Assembly (NCBI GenBank): GCA_934359535.1
Contig: CAKRLN010000070.1
Coordinates: forward strand, 1-10,584
Direction: 5' to 3'
From: an uncultured Lachnospiraceae bacterium
GTDB taxonomy: Bacteria; Bacillota; Clostridia; Lachnospirales; Lachnospiraceae
Length of the DNA stretch: 10,584 nt
Part shown: one piece after another, positions 1 to 7,464 of the stretch
Layout of the letters: the number at the start of each line of letters is the position of its first letter
Numbering within the stretch: the stretch's first letter is position 1
Position numbers and translations under genes: made by a program
Notes under the pieces: model-generated
The model's input: the letters and a program-made list of their open reading frames with translations, nothing else
Told to the model about the DNA's origin: nothing
Databases searched by the model: none

Positions 1-570
1 GGCCAGAACATGAACAAGGGAAGCTATGACGGTGAGGTGTCAATCTATGCCCATGATGAGGTAATCTCCATCCTGCGCATGATGTCCGATACGCTTTTGC
101 AATCAAAGGTAACCAAGTTAATTGATGACCGGATTCATCTTGTCACGGTAACGGATGGTGAAACACAGACGCTTCTTGGCAGAAATGTCACATTCTTTGA
201 TATCCATTCTACCAAGGCAAAGCAGTTCGGCTTCTCTATGGAGCTTTCCTGCGGAAAGAAGCTTACCTGCTGCGGGGATGAGCCTTACAATGATTTTGAG
301 AAGGACTATGTCAGGGACAGTACCTGGCTTTTGCATGAAGCCTTCTGCCTTTATTCGGAAGCAGATCTCTTCTCCCCTTATGAGAAGCATCATTCCACTG
401 TAAAGGATGCCTGTGAGCTTGCAGAACGCTTACACATTGAAAACCTTGTGCTCTACCACACGGAAGATACCCATATTTCTGACCGCAAAGCACTGTATTT
501 GGCAGAAGGAGCACCTTATTTCCATGGAAATCTGTACATTCCAAATGATCTGGATGCGCTCCTTCTTTAA
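1..570 (+). CDS. MBL-fold metallohydrolase, RNase Z-like (C-terminal part)
   Basis: The frame is open through base 1, with sense codons before the Met at 10, so this is the C-terminal part of a longer gene whose start lies outside the window; the stop is TAA at 568-570. Counting from the Met at 10, several elements match the second half of RNase Z-type metallo-beta-lactamase proteins: GDEP at 89-92 (position of the metal-bridging Asp), LLHEAFC at 107-113, KHHST followed by D133 (the HST..DA motif) and LYH at 148-150 with a candidate metal-ligand His. The diagnostic HxHxDH motif would lie upstream and cannot be seen. Family members process tRNA 3' ends or are general hydrolases; I cannot tell which applies here, and the divergent tail (GNLYIPNDLD) argues against calling it housekeeping RNase Z. 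It is the only plus-strand gene and converges on the GtrA/GH3 operon, sharing a bidirectional terminator. Confidence 0.85.
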   Translation, partial: GQNMNKGSYDGEVSIYAHDEVISILRMMSDTLLQSKVTKLIDDRIHLVTVTDGETQTLLGRNVTFFDIHSTKAKQFGFSMELSCGKKLTCCGDEPYNDFEKDYVRDSTWLLHEAFCLYSEADLFSPYEKHHSTVKDACELAERLHIENLVLYHTEDTHISDRKALYLAEGAPYFHGNLYIPNDLDALLL

Positions 571-645
571 GCATTCATCCTAGTGAATGAATGTTCTATT
601 CCAGATCACTCCATCCCGTTTAATACCGGCATTTCAGAAATTTTC

Positions 646-690
646 AAAAAACAGGATTTACCAGACTTACTCTGATAAATCCTGTTTTTT
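646..690. terminator. bidirectional rho-independent terminator
   Basis: A 15-bp perfect stem (646-660 with 676-690) has sequence AAAAAACAGGATTTA and its complement. It continues inside with CAGA/TCTG (662-665 with 671-674) around a 5-nt loop, with one C-A mismatch between. T-runs follow the GC-containing core on both strands. It lies between the plus-strand metallohydrolase stop (570) and the minus-strand GtrA stop (698), so it can end both transcripts. Confidence 0.85.
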
Positions 691-697
691 GTAATTT

Positions 698-1258
698 TTA
701 TTTTGCTTCCCCTTCTGGGAAAATGATTTTATTCACGAAGAAGAATACGACCATGGACACACCTCCGTTTAATACCGTTGTTCCGATATTATAAAGCCAG
801 CCCGGTACGAACATTCCTGCAACGGCTACCCAGATACAATTGATCGAATTTACGATACAGGTAACGATGCAGAATGCAATCAGATACCAGAATGCCTGAT
901 ACCAGATCTTTCCTTTGCTGCGGAATACAAAATTTCTCTGGATCGGGAAATTGATACACTCTCCAATCACCATTGCAATCATGTAAGCGCAGAAGTATGG
1001 CAGTCCGCCGTGCGCCGCATCATATCCAATGATGTTCCATTTGAAGGTCTCTCCAAACAGTGTGATATCAATTCCCGGGAACCCGAAGTCAATCTTCGGA
1101 AGTCCGGCAAATGCCAGTGGCAGAAATAACAGCATGACGTATTTGAATACCGTAATCAGATTGCTTACGATTACAAACAGACCGCCCTCCCGGACCCATT
1201 TTGAGGCTCCGGGATGCTTATCTGCGAAGTTCTGCCATAGATTTTTTATACCATTCAT
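698..1258 (-). CDS. GtrA-like polytopic membrane protein
   Basis: This is a 186-residue hydrophobic protein with about four membrane segments (roughly residues 26-51, 84-105, 118-148, 156-176). The motif INFPIQRNFVFRSKGK at 102-117 corresponds to the NFxxxRxxxF signature of the GtrA family, and a charged VNKIIFPEGE tail follows the last helix. GtrA-type proteins are usually 120-150 residues and are linked to moving or modifying lipid-linked sugars for cell-surface polysaccharides; this one is longer because of a loop at about 52-83. Start: ATG at 1258 with AGAGG 8 nt upstream. It begins only 26 bp after the stop of the membrane-anchored GH3 gene, so the two are very likely co-transcribed. A role in surface glycan handling with that enzyme is inferred from this pairing. 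Family call fairly sure; substrate unknown. Confidence 0.8.
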   Translation of the reverse strand: MNGIKNLWQNFADKHPGASKWVREGGLFVIVSNLITVFKYVMLLFLPLAFAGLPKIDFGFPGIDITLFGETFKWNIIGYDAAHGGLPYFCAYMIAMVIGECINFPIQRNFVFRSKGKIWYQAFWYLIAFCIVTCIVNSINCIWVAVAGMFVPGWLYNIGTTVLNGGVSMVVFFFVNKIIFPEGEAK

Positions 1259-1284
1259 ATGTAGTACCTCTATGTGTATATGTG

Positions 1285-4155
1285 CTATTCTGCGGCTCTT
1301 TCTTTTCTGTACTTTCTGATTGCAAGTACTTCTAAGAAGATTACAAGTGCTCCAAGGATCACATCAATGACAATTGCCATGATCTGCCAGTTCATAAGAC
1401 CTGTCTTTAAGTTGTCCGGATCATATGCACGGCTGTTTACAACGGTGTACATAATGTTCTTACTTGCCTGACGCATTGCTTTTACGCCTGTTGCACTCTT
1501 TGTATCTGTTACATGGTTTGTCTCTGTATCGTATGCAACTAACATACAATCTGTACCACCGCGGATACCCATATCAGAATCCATGTAGCCGTATACACCA
1601 AAGTAATCGGTTAATACAAATCCACGGAATCCCCACTCATCACGAAGAACGGTTGTCTGTAATGGATAGCTTCCGCCTGCCCATTTTGTTCCGATGTAGT
1701 TGAAGGAAGACATTACGGCCTTTGCTCCGCCATCTTTGACTGCAATTTCAAATGGTTTTAAGTAAATCTCACGGATTGCCTGCTCATTTGACCATGTACA
1801 GAGCATTCCTGTACGGTTTGTTTCCTGGTCGTTTAATGCAAAATGCTTGATATACGCATAAACGCCATATTTTTCAGCTCCGATCACGGCATTGGCTGCC
1901 ATGCTTCCGGAAAGAACGCCATCCTCAGAATAATACTCGAAGTTACGTCCTGCAAATGCGCTTCTGTGTGTATTCATTGCAGGTGCATACCATCCGGATA
2001 CCTGCATCTCATCTGCCATTTTTCCGATGCTCTCACCAAAGGCAAGTGCAACGTCTTTGTTCCATGTATTTGCGATCATCACTGCAGATGGGAATCCGAT
2101 GGAACCGGTTCCGGTAAAGTTGTTGTTGATGGATGCCGGTCCATCACAATCAATGGTCATAACCTTTCCAACGCTAGATGCAGCTGCGGTCTGATATCCG
2201 CCAAGTGCGATCATCGTATCCATATCAGAAATAGTTAATTCGTCTAACAGATCATCCCATTTTGCATCATCATAGTCAAGTCCACGCATGTCTGCAAGTG
2301 TCAAACCGTTCTGGGCTCCAGTTGTCGGCATTTCATCGGAATCATCGTTATAATCCTCTGGATCATAGTTACTGTTATTTACAAATTCAGCCTTGTCTTC
2401 ATCTGATAATGTAAAGTTTGTCGGTGCAGCAGTTGCCTTGGCATAGTTTGCAAAATGATCTGCTCTGGAAAGGTAAGTCGCATCTCCTTCTGCATATGCA
2501 AACTGATTGGTTGCTGCCGCATCATCGGTAGAACGTGCATTGTTTTCATCATAAACAACGGTTTCCGGCACGTTTACGTTCTTTGTGTCTACCACGTTAT
2601 GGGAATCCGTGTTAATGGAAATTCCATAATCCCCAGCCTCTAATACATAGCATCCATTTCCATAAGTATCATAGGATGCCATATCCTCTTCGGAAAAGCT
2701 GATTGTAATTGTCTCAGACTCGCCTGGCTCTAATACACCGGTTTTTGCAAAATCAATCAGGTTTGCCGTTGCTTTTTCGATTCCTCCATTTGTGTATGGT
2801 GGATTGTAGTAAGCTTCTACCACATCTTTTCCAGCAGAATCACCGGTATTCGTTACCGTTACATCAAAAGATACTTCACCGTCTGCCACGGTAATGTCTC
2901 CCATTTCCTGTGTAAATTCCGTATAAGAAAGTCCGTAACCAAATGGGAACTGAACCGTCTCATCATAGTTAATCATGCCTTCTGCTGCTGCGGTCTCGTA
3001 GAAACGATATCCAACATAAATGCCTTCTACATAATTTACGAAAGCAGGAATGGTTGGCTCTTCTTCTCCGGTACCGAAGTTTTTAGAAGTTGCTGCAAAC
3101 TCATCCATGTTATCATAGGTAAAGTTTCCAAAATTGTTGTAGGTAGGTGTTGCTGTTAAATCATATACGAAAGTATCACTTGTCTTACCAGATGGATTTA
3201 CTTCACCTGAAACAACTTTTCCTAACGACTCAAATCCGGACTGACCCGTACCTGGACACCAGATTGCACCCTTGATCTGCTCATAGTCATCTAAGAAGCC
3301 AAGCTCCATCGCATTTGCGCCATTGTATACAACAACGACATTGTCAAAATTATCACAAACAAGATCTAACATATTCTTTTCGGTCTGGCTTAACTGTAAG
3401 TAATGCTCGCCATCCTCGAAATCCTTGTAATCCTTTGAATTATCCGTATAGGTTACCTGGCTTACATCAGTTGGAAGGTCTGCCCCCTCACCACCAACAC
3501 GGGTGATCACAACCATTGCAGTATCGGAAAATTCTTTTGCATTCTCGATCAGCTCATCCGAGTAAGAATCTGCGGTTGGCTCCGGTAATGTCCAGTCCTG
3601 TGCCCACATTCCAACTTCTGGTCTGTCTTCCCGGTATTCTTTGTAAAAATCGGTAAGCTCGGAATTTAATTTGTAGCCTGCATCTTCCAGCCCGCCAAGC
3701 AGTGTTGTTGTCTCATAAGCATCGGATAATGCTCCTGATCCAGTTCCACCGTAGCATGGGTTTGTGGATGCCCATCCAAATACATTCAGGTTTTTCGTAT
3801 CTGCAAGCGGAAGAATATTGTCTTCATTTTTTAATAACACAATACCCTCATCTGCAATGTCCTCGCAAAGCTCTGTTGCTTCCTTTGAGGTATCCTCTGT
3901 AATTGTTCCATTTCCCATTGCAAGCGAAATCATGCTTGACATTGGAATAAAGCAGATCATATTGATAATGATAACTGCTGCTAAAAGGAATGCGATCCAT
4001 GCTTCCTTCCGAACCAGCTTTTTCACTGGTTTTTTGAGCTTCATGCATGCCACAGTGACAACGATTGCGAGCACAAGTGCTACCCCGAGCGCAATCAGAT
4101 ATGGCTTGCAGGAATTCAGGACGTTAATTACGTCATCCATGTTAATTGCTAACAT
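1285..4155 (-). CDS. membrane-anchored GH3 glycosidase with reversed domain order
   Basis: This is a large glycoside hydrolase family 3 protein of 956 residues from the preferred start; numbers below use the in-frame ATG at 4164 (959 aa), so subtract 3. Two membrane helices (about 22-41 and 55-75) flank a Lys/Arg-rich loop, and a third helix (about 924-946) ends in RKYRKERAAE; the positive-inside rule puts the catalytic body outside the cell. Domain order is inverted. The GH3 C-terminal-type domain comes first (EGIVLLKNEDNILPL at 106-120; GGEGAD at 224-229 with candidate acid/base E226; FPFGYGLSY at 406-414), then a fibronectin-III-like part (about 430-520). An acidic linker (about 535-660) follows, then the TIM-barrel domain: DCDGPAS 672-678, GRNFEYYSED 739-748, KH 773-774, and LTDYFG 851-856 with candidate nucleophile D853. 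Reordered GH3 enzymes are known from Ruminococcus albus and Butyrivibrio; beta-glucosidase-like activity is likely but substrate unproven. Start choice: GGGAGG directly abuts the ATG at 4164 but lies 9 nt before the ATG at 4155. GtrA-like gene follows after 26 bp. Confidence 0.93.
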   Translation of the reverse strand: MLAINMDDVINVLNSCKPYLIALGVALVLAIVVTVACMKLKKPVKKLVRKEAWIAFLLAAVIIINMICFIPMSSMISLAMGNGTITEDTSKEATELCEDIADEGIVLLKNEDNILPLADTKNLNVFGWASTNPCYGGTGSGALSDAYETTTLLGGLEDAGYKLNSELTDFYKEYREDRPEVGMWAQDWTLPEPTADSYSDELIENAKEFSDTAMVVITRVGGEGADLPTDVSQVTYTDNSKDYKDFEDGEHYLQLSQTEKNMLDLVCDNFDNVVVVYNGANAMELGFLDDYEQIKGAIWCPGTGQSGFESLGKVVSGEVNPSGKTSDTFVYDLTATPTYNNFGNFTYDNMDEFAATSKNFGTGEEEPTIPAFVNYVEGIYVGYRFYETAAAEGMINYDETVQFPFGYGLSYTEFTQEMGDITVADGEVSFDVTVTNTGDSAGKDVVEAYYNPPYTNGGIEKATANLIDFAKTGVLEPGESETITISFSEEDMASYDTYGNGCYVLEAGDYGISINTDSHNVVDTKNVNVPETVVYDENNARSTDDAAATNQFAYAEGDATYLSRADHFANYAKATAAPTNFTLSDEDKAEFVNNSNYDPEDYNDDSDEMPTTGAQNGLTLADMRGLDYDDAKWDDLLDELTISDMDTMIALGGYQTAAASSVGKVMTIDCDGPASINNNFTGTGSIGFPSAVMIANTWNKDVALAFGESIGKMADEMQVSGWYAPAMNTHRSAFAGRNFEYYSEDGVLSGSMAANAVIGAEKYGVYAYIKHFALNDQETNRTGMLCTWSNEQAIREIYLKPFEIAVKDGGAKAVMSSFNYIGTKWAGGSYPLQTTVLRDEWGFRGFVLTDYFGVYGYMDSDMGIRGGTDCMLVAYDTETNHVTDTKSATGVKAMRQASKNIMYTVVNSRAYDPDNLKTGLMNWQIMAIVIDVILGALVIFLEVLAIRKYRKERAAE

Positions 4156-4164
4156 CTTTTCCAT

Positions 4165-4170
4165 CCTCCC
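4165..4170 (-). promoter_or_regulatory. ribosome binding site deciding the GH3 start
   Basis: GGGAGG on the minus strand touches the ATG at 4164 with no gap, too close for initiation there, but is 9 nt from the ATG at 4155. This favours 4155 as the true start. Confidence 0.65.
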
Positions 4171-4182
4171 AAAGATTTATTT

Positions 4183-4195
4183 GTCCGCTTCGGAC
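4183..4195 (-). other. small hairpin in the GH3 5' leader
   Basis: GTCCG (4183-4187) and CGGAC (4191-4195) form a perfect 5-bp GC-rich stem with a 3-nt loop in the untranslated leader, 12 nt upstream of the ribosome binding site. It may affect transcript stability or translation; no function is shown. Confidence 0.35.
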
Positions 4196-4206
4196 CTTGT
4201 AACTCT

Positions 4207-4235
4207 ATCCTAGCATAAAGTTTTTCTTTCAGCAA
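4207..4235 (-). promoter_or_regulatory. likely promoter of the membrane GH3-GtrA operon
   Basis: On the minus strand, TTGCTG (4230-4235) and TAGGAT (4207-4212) are separated by exactly 17 bp. TG stands one base before the -10 element (TGCTAGGAT, extended -10). The -35 matches consensus at 3 of 6 and the -10 at 4 of 6, so it is weak and suits an activator-dependent promoter. The LytTR-like motif at 4244-4272 lies just upstream. Confidence 0.5.
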
Positions 4236-4243
4236 AAAACTGC

Positions 4244-4272
4244 ACAAAATGCATTTTTTCCGCATAAACTGT
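4244..4272 (-). promoter_or_regulatory. candidate LytTR-type binding site upstream of membrane GH3
   Basis: ACAGTTTAT (4264-4272, minus strand) fits all nine positions of the general LytTR half-site pattern [TA][AC][CA]GTTN[AG][TG]. A weaker copy, GCATTTTGT (4244-4252, 7 of 9), lies 11 bp downstream in direct orientation and ends 8 nt before the -35 element, the arrangement typical of AgrA-type activators. The same ACAGTTTATG with A6 three nt later occurs upstream of the other GH3 gene (10102-10111). Binding is inferred. Confidence 0.45.
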
Positions 4273-4297
4273 ATTTCACCATGTACAACATAAACAA

Positions 4298-4343
4298 AAA
4301 AGCATTACAATTCTATACATATTGTACAAATCATAATGCTTTT
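4298..4343 (-). terminator. likely terminator of the LytTR-kinase-AAA operon
   Basis: AAAAGCATTA (4298-4307) pairs perfectly with TAATGCTTTT (4334-4343), with an inner CAAT/ATTG pairing (4308-4311 with 4321-4324) and an internal bulge. On the minus strand the stem ends in TTTTTTGTTTATG, and it begins 3 nt after the AAA-ATPase-like stop codon. The large loop and AT-rich stem make it a moderate terminator. Confidence 0.55.
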
Positions 4344-4346
4344 CTG

Positions 4347-5267
4347 TTATTTTATCCCGTCTTCCAGATCCGAACCAATCTGTACCTTTTTTCCTTCAAA
4401 TGCAAATCCATAATACCAGGTCTTTATGAGTGCTTTCTGCTCAGAAAGACCAAAAGTATCCAGCGCATCAAAGACCTCCTGCTCGGTAAATCCAAAGCAG
4501 TCCGCATAACGGTCTGATGTTGTTGTAATGACCGTCAGATTATTCAAATCCGAAAAGATGGATTCCTTTGACACACGTGTGATACCGGTCATCATGGCTC
4601 GCTCCAGATATGGGTTCGTCTTAAATGTCAGATTAAACATACTGCGGATAAACGCGGAAAATTCCTTCCAATATCCATTCACATAGGCTTCCTGCATCGG
4701 TGTATCATACTCATCCAAAAGAAGAAGCACTTTTTTTCCATAAAAACGATACAGACAACCAGAAAGTGTCCGAAGCGCCCCACATACAATGTCATTGGAA
4801 ATCTTCTTCTCGCAAGAGCCATTTTTCGTGTAATGGTCAAGCTGCGCAAAAACTGCTTTTTCCCCATCGGTCAGACGGTCACTTTCCACCAGCTCTTCCT
4901 GCATCCGGTAAGCTTCATTGACCGCATCGATCACCTGATTTCTCGCATCCGTGAAATTATCTGCCTTTACCGATGCAAAGCTCAGAAAAATAACCGGATA
5001 ACTTCCCTGAAGCAGTCTATAGCTTTCCTCTTTCCAGACCGCAAGCCCTTCAAACAAATCAGCCCTGTTTTTATACTGATTTGAAAAAAAGCAGTTTAAC
5101 ATACTCATATTGAGCGTTTTCCCGAAACGGCGTGGGCGTGTGATGAGCGTAATTACATCTTTAGACTCCCACCATTTCCAGATAAACGTCGTTTTATCAA
5201 TATAAAAGCTATTTTCCTCGCGTATGCTGTCAAATCCCTGATTTCCTATACTAATTACCGGTGTCAT
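4347..5267 (-). CDS. AAA-ATPase-like protein, C-terminally truncated
   Basis: The 306 residues match the N-terminal ATPase part of the AAA-ATPase-like family (PF09820 type): GNQGFDSIREENSFYIDKT at 8-26, a Walker A-like RPRRFGKT at 44-51 (K50, T51), Walker B LLLLDEYDTP at 181-190 (D185, E186), TGITRVSKESIFSDLNN at 227-243 and the WYYGFAF box at 284-290. Full-length members are usually about 500-600 residues and continue from this last box into a PD-(D/E)XK nuclease-like domain. Here similarity ends near residue 292 and the frame stops 14 codons later, so the nuclease-like half is missing. The following bases in the other frames show no recognisable continuation. The ATG at 5267 lies inside the kinase gene (17-nt overlap) with GGAGG 6 nt upstream, so translation is probably coupled to the kinase. 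The family's function is poorly defined and its genes are multicopy and mobile-looking. This copy may be a decaying remnant or a retained ATPase-only form. Confidence 0.8.
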   Translation of the reverse strand: MTPVISIGNQGFDSIREENSFYIDKTTFIWKWWESKDVITLITRPRRFGKTLNMSMLNCFFSNQYKNRADLFEGLAVWKEESYRLLQGSYPVIFLSFASVKADNFTDARNQVIDAVNEAYRMQEELVESDRLTDGEKAVFAQLDHYTKNGSCEKKISNDIVCGALRTLSGCLYRFYGKKVLLLLDEYDTPMQEAYVNGYWKEFSAFIRSMFNLTFKTNPYLERAMMTGITRVSKESIFSDLNNLTVITTTSDRYADCFGFTEQEVFDALDTFGLSEQKALIKTWYYGFAFEGKKVQIGSDLEDGIK

Positions 5268-6582
5268 ATGCTTCCTCCCTGATCGGAATTAAAATCTTAA
5301 GGTCAAACCAATTCTCCTTCGTGTCAATCGTAACCGCGCCCTCATATTTATTAACGGTATAACGGATACTCTTTAAGCCATAGCCATGATACTCCTTTTC
5401 CTTCTTTGTTGTAACAAGCGCCCCCTCCTTATAAAGAAGGGCATCCTCATAATAATTTTCAAACCGCAGGATCAGAAAATTTTTCTGCTTCGACACAGTT
5501 ACGTGGATCAGCCGCTTCTCCTTATCCGGAATCTTTAATTCACATTCGATCGCATTGTCAAGCGCGTTTCCGAAAATGCTGCATATGTCCATGACGTCCA
5601 TGAATTCTAAAAGCGTTCCATCCGCCACACAGGTAAAGGTGATTCCATGCTTCGCACAGTAAAGGCTCTTTGTCGTAAGCACCGTATCAAGCACCTTATT
5701 TCCGGTCTTATTCTGTGCCTCATACTGACGGATTTCCTCCTCCATGCAGTTTAAAAATTCCTCCCGCTTTTCCTTATCCTCCTCGCTTCTTAAAAAGGCA
5801 ATCTGATGCTTCAAATCATGATATTTGTAGTTGATTAACTCAATACTCTCTCTTGACTGCTTGTACTGTACATACTGATTCTGAAGAACGTTTTGCACCG
5901 CCTCAAGCTCTTTTCTCACACGCAGCTCACAGCACTGGGTCAGGTGCGCATAAAGAATCGCGATCCCGCCGAGATTGACAAGTGTCCGGATATTGGCAAT
6001 CTCAAAGGAATATCTTCCGGAAAACGGTGTATTGACCGTAATATAGCTTAAATTGCTGACAGAAAAAACGGCAATTGCAATTAAAAGCCCGGAAAAATAC
6101 TCTTTCCGGGTGATGTTCATCCTGCCATCCTTTGGTAGATGCAGATGCACAACCTTAAGCAGTAACACCGCGATAATTCCATAGCTGCCGGTCAGAACAA
6201 GCGTCTGGATTGCCCAGTCCGATACCACTCCACTCCAGAAAAAGCAGACAATCTGCCACTCGATCGATGCCATAAACTCGGCAGCAACAAAAGCAATCAT
6301 GCCAAAATATGCGGCATCCATGATCCCGACATCACAGCAGCCGAAAATAAAGCCGATCATAAGCAGCACTGCAAAAATCATACACGGAATCCAGAATATA
6401 ATCTTAAGATCCCCCGTCAAAATTAAAAAGACACTTTGCACCAGGAGCATGGCTGCCATAAGAAGTCCGGTTTCCCATTTCTGAAACCGTTTTTTCAGCG
6501 GCAGAATAAAAACCATGCATGCCACCCACTCTGCAAGTGCCGTATAAAATCGCGGAATATCCGGCATCATATAATCGATCAT
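5251..6582 (-). CDS. GHKL-type sensor histidine kinase (AgrC-like)
   Basis: The 443-residue protein has an N-terminal half with about six or seven hydrophobic helices (roughly 13-30, 38-56, 60-82, 90-115, 123-147, 161-184, 197-215), then a helical stretch (about 216-250), then a kinase core. YKYHDLKHQI at 252-261 holds the candidate phospho-acceptor H255, NALDNAIE at 339-346 is the N box of GHKL ATPases, and GYGLKSI at 400-406 is the G box; the F/D boxes are reduced, as usual for the AgrC/ComD class. These kinases sense peptides or other extracellular signals with the membrane domain and phosphorylate a LytTR regulator. Start: the ATG at 6582 overlaps the regulator stop as ATGA, with GGGGAGAGG 7 nt upstream; an in-frame TTG 18 nt further out is less likely. 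No peptide precursor or AgrB-like protease gene is present in this window, so the ligand is unknown. Confidence 0.92.
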   Translation of the reverse strand: MIDYMMPDIPRFYTALAEWVACMVFILPLKKRFQKWETGLLMAAMLLVQSVFLILTGDLKIIFWIPCMIFAVLLMIGFIFGCCDVGIMDAAYFGMIAFVAAEFMASIEWQIVCFFWSGVVSDWAIQTLVLTGSYGIIAVLLLKVVHLHLPKDGRMNITRKEYFSGLLIAIAVFSVSNLSYITVNTPFSGRYSFEIANIRTLVNLGGIAILYAHLTQCCELRVRKELEAVQNVLQNQYVQYKQSRESIELINYKYHDLKHQIAFLRSEEDKEKREEFLNCMEEEIRQYEAQNKTGNKVLDTVLTTKSLYCAKHGITFTCVADGTLLEFMDVMDICSIFGNALDNAIECELKIPDKEKRLIHVTVSKQKNFLILRFENYYEDALLYKEGALVTTKKEKEYHGYGLKSIRYTVNKYEGAVTIDTKENWFDLKILIPIREEAYDTGN

Positions 6583-7289
6583 TTGACTACCTCTCCCCAA
6601 TACCGAGTCAGTGCTTCCATAAATTCCTTCTTTCTTGCACGGCTAAGTACAAGCGGCTCTCCTTTTACGTTCGCACAACCATCCTGAATACCGTCCACAT
6701 GCTGTAAATTAATGAGATACCCTTTGTTGCCGCGGCAAAAATTCATCCCGGCAAGCTTCTCCTCCATCTCCTTCATCGTCCCGGCCGTCTCATAATCCCC
6801 GAGTATCGTATGCAGGATCAGTGTATGTCCCTGGCTTTCGATATAATAGATATTCGCGATATTGATCCGGACAGTTCCACCCTTGATGTTTACCATGATC
6901 ATTTTGCTCTCACGCTTTTTCATGCGTCCAAGCGCTCGGTTTAAGCGCTGTGAAAATGCAAAATACGATACCGGCTTTAACACATAGTCGAGTGCATCCA
7001 CCGCATAGCCCCGGATCGCATACTGAGCCATGTTCGTAATAAAGATAATCACAACCTCCGTGTCCACCTTCCGGATCTCCTCTGCGGCAGACATCCCATC
7101 CATAAATTTCATTTCCACATCCATAAAAATCAGGTCATACTGCGACTGATATTTATTAACAATCTGGTCTCCATCTGAATAAACCGTAATATCAAACGCT
7201 TCCCCGTTTTCTATTTCATACTGGTGCAGGAATTCCTGCAGCTGTTTTGCATACATTGCCTCGTCTTCCACAATTGCAACCTTAATCAT
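6579..7289 (-). CDS. LytTR-family response regulator (AgrA-like)
   Basis: The 236-residue protein has a receiver domain at about 1-120 with acidic residues E8/D9, phospho-acceptor D57 (LIFMDVEM), T85 (FITN) and K105 (DYVLKPV). A LytTR DNA-binding domain spans about 131-232, with NIYYIESQGHTLILHT at 145-160 and the typical NKGYLINLQHVDGI at 189-202. The length is normal for the AgrA/VirR class. Such regulators bind pairs of 9-bp half-sites, usually as activators. The gene is first in its operon, with a strong predicted promoter upstream and AGAGG before the ATG at 7289; its stop overlaps the kinase start by 4 nt, the usual sign of a cognate pair. LytTR-like half-sites lie upstream of both neighbouring GH3 genes, making them candidate targets. 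Confidence 0.95.
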   Translation of the reverse strand: MIKVAIVEDEAMYAKQLQEFLHQYEIENGEAFDITVYSDGDQIVNKYQSQYDLIFMDVEMKFMDGMSAAEEIRKVDTEVVIIFITNMAQYAIRGYAVDALDYVLKPVSYFAFSQRLNRALGRMKKRESKMIMVNIKGGTVRINIANIYYIESQGHTLILHTILGDYETAGTMKEMEEKLAGMNFCRGNKGYLINLQHVDGIQDGCANVKGEPLVLSRARKKEFMEALTRYWGEVVK

Positions 7290-7356
7290 ATGCCGCTTTC
7301 CTCTTTCCTTCTGCCACGCAGCAATTCCACTGTATCAGACAGATTTTCCTTTTTTT

Positions 7357-7385
7357 ATCATAAACGAATCCTACGCTTTTCTCAA
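7357..7385 (-). promoter_or_regulatory. sigma-A promoter of the regulator-kinase operon
   Basis: On the minus strand, TTGAGA (7380-7385) and TATGAT (7357-7362) are exactly 17 bp apart, each matching consensus at 5 of 6. The ATG of the response regulator follows about 70 nt downstream. A partial LytTR half-site (TTCGTTTAT, 8 of 9, at 7360-7368) overlaps the -10, so autoregulation is possible but unproven. Confidence 0.7.
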
Positions 7386-7464
7386 GTCCCTTTTCCGAAG
7401 AGCGTGCCTTTTTACACGAGCATAACGGCTGCTTCTATGCTTGACAGGTGAACAATAACACAAA

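Noticed and set aside
572..589. Hairpin CATTCA/TGAATG just after the metallohydrolase stop, as a terminator
   Set aside because: It has only 6 weak base pairs and no T-run; the strong bidirectional terminator at 646-690 serves this role.
3764..4213. 149-codon plus-strand open frame
   Set aside because: It is antisense to the N-terminus of the membrane GH3; its apparent hydrophobicity mirrors the complementary membrane helices.
6583..6600. Upstream TTG start extending the kinase by six residues
   Set aside because: The ATG at 6582 has a well-placed GGGGAGAGG and the typical ATGA overlap with the regulator stop.
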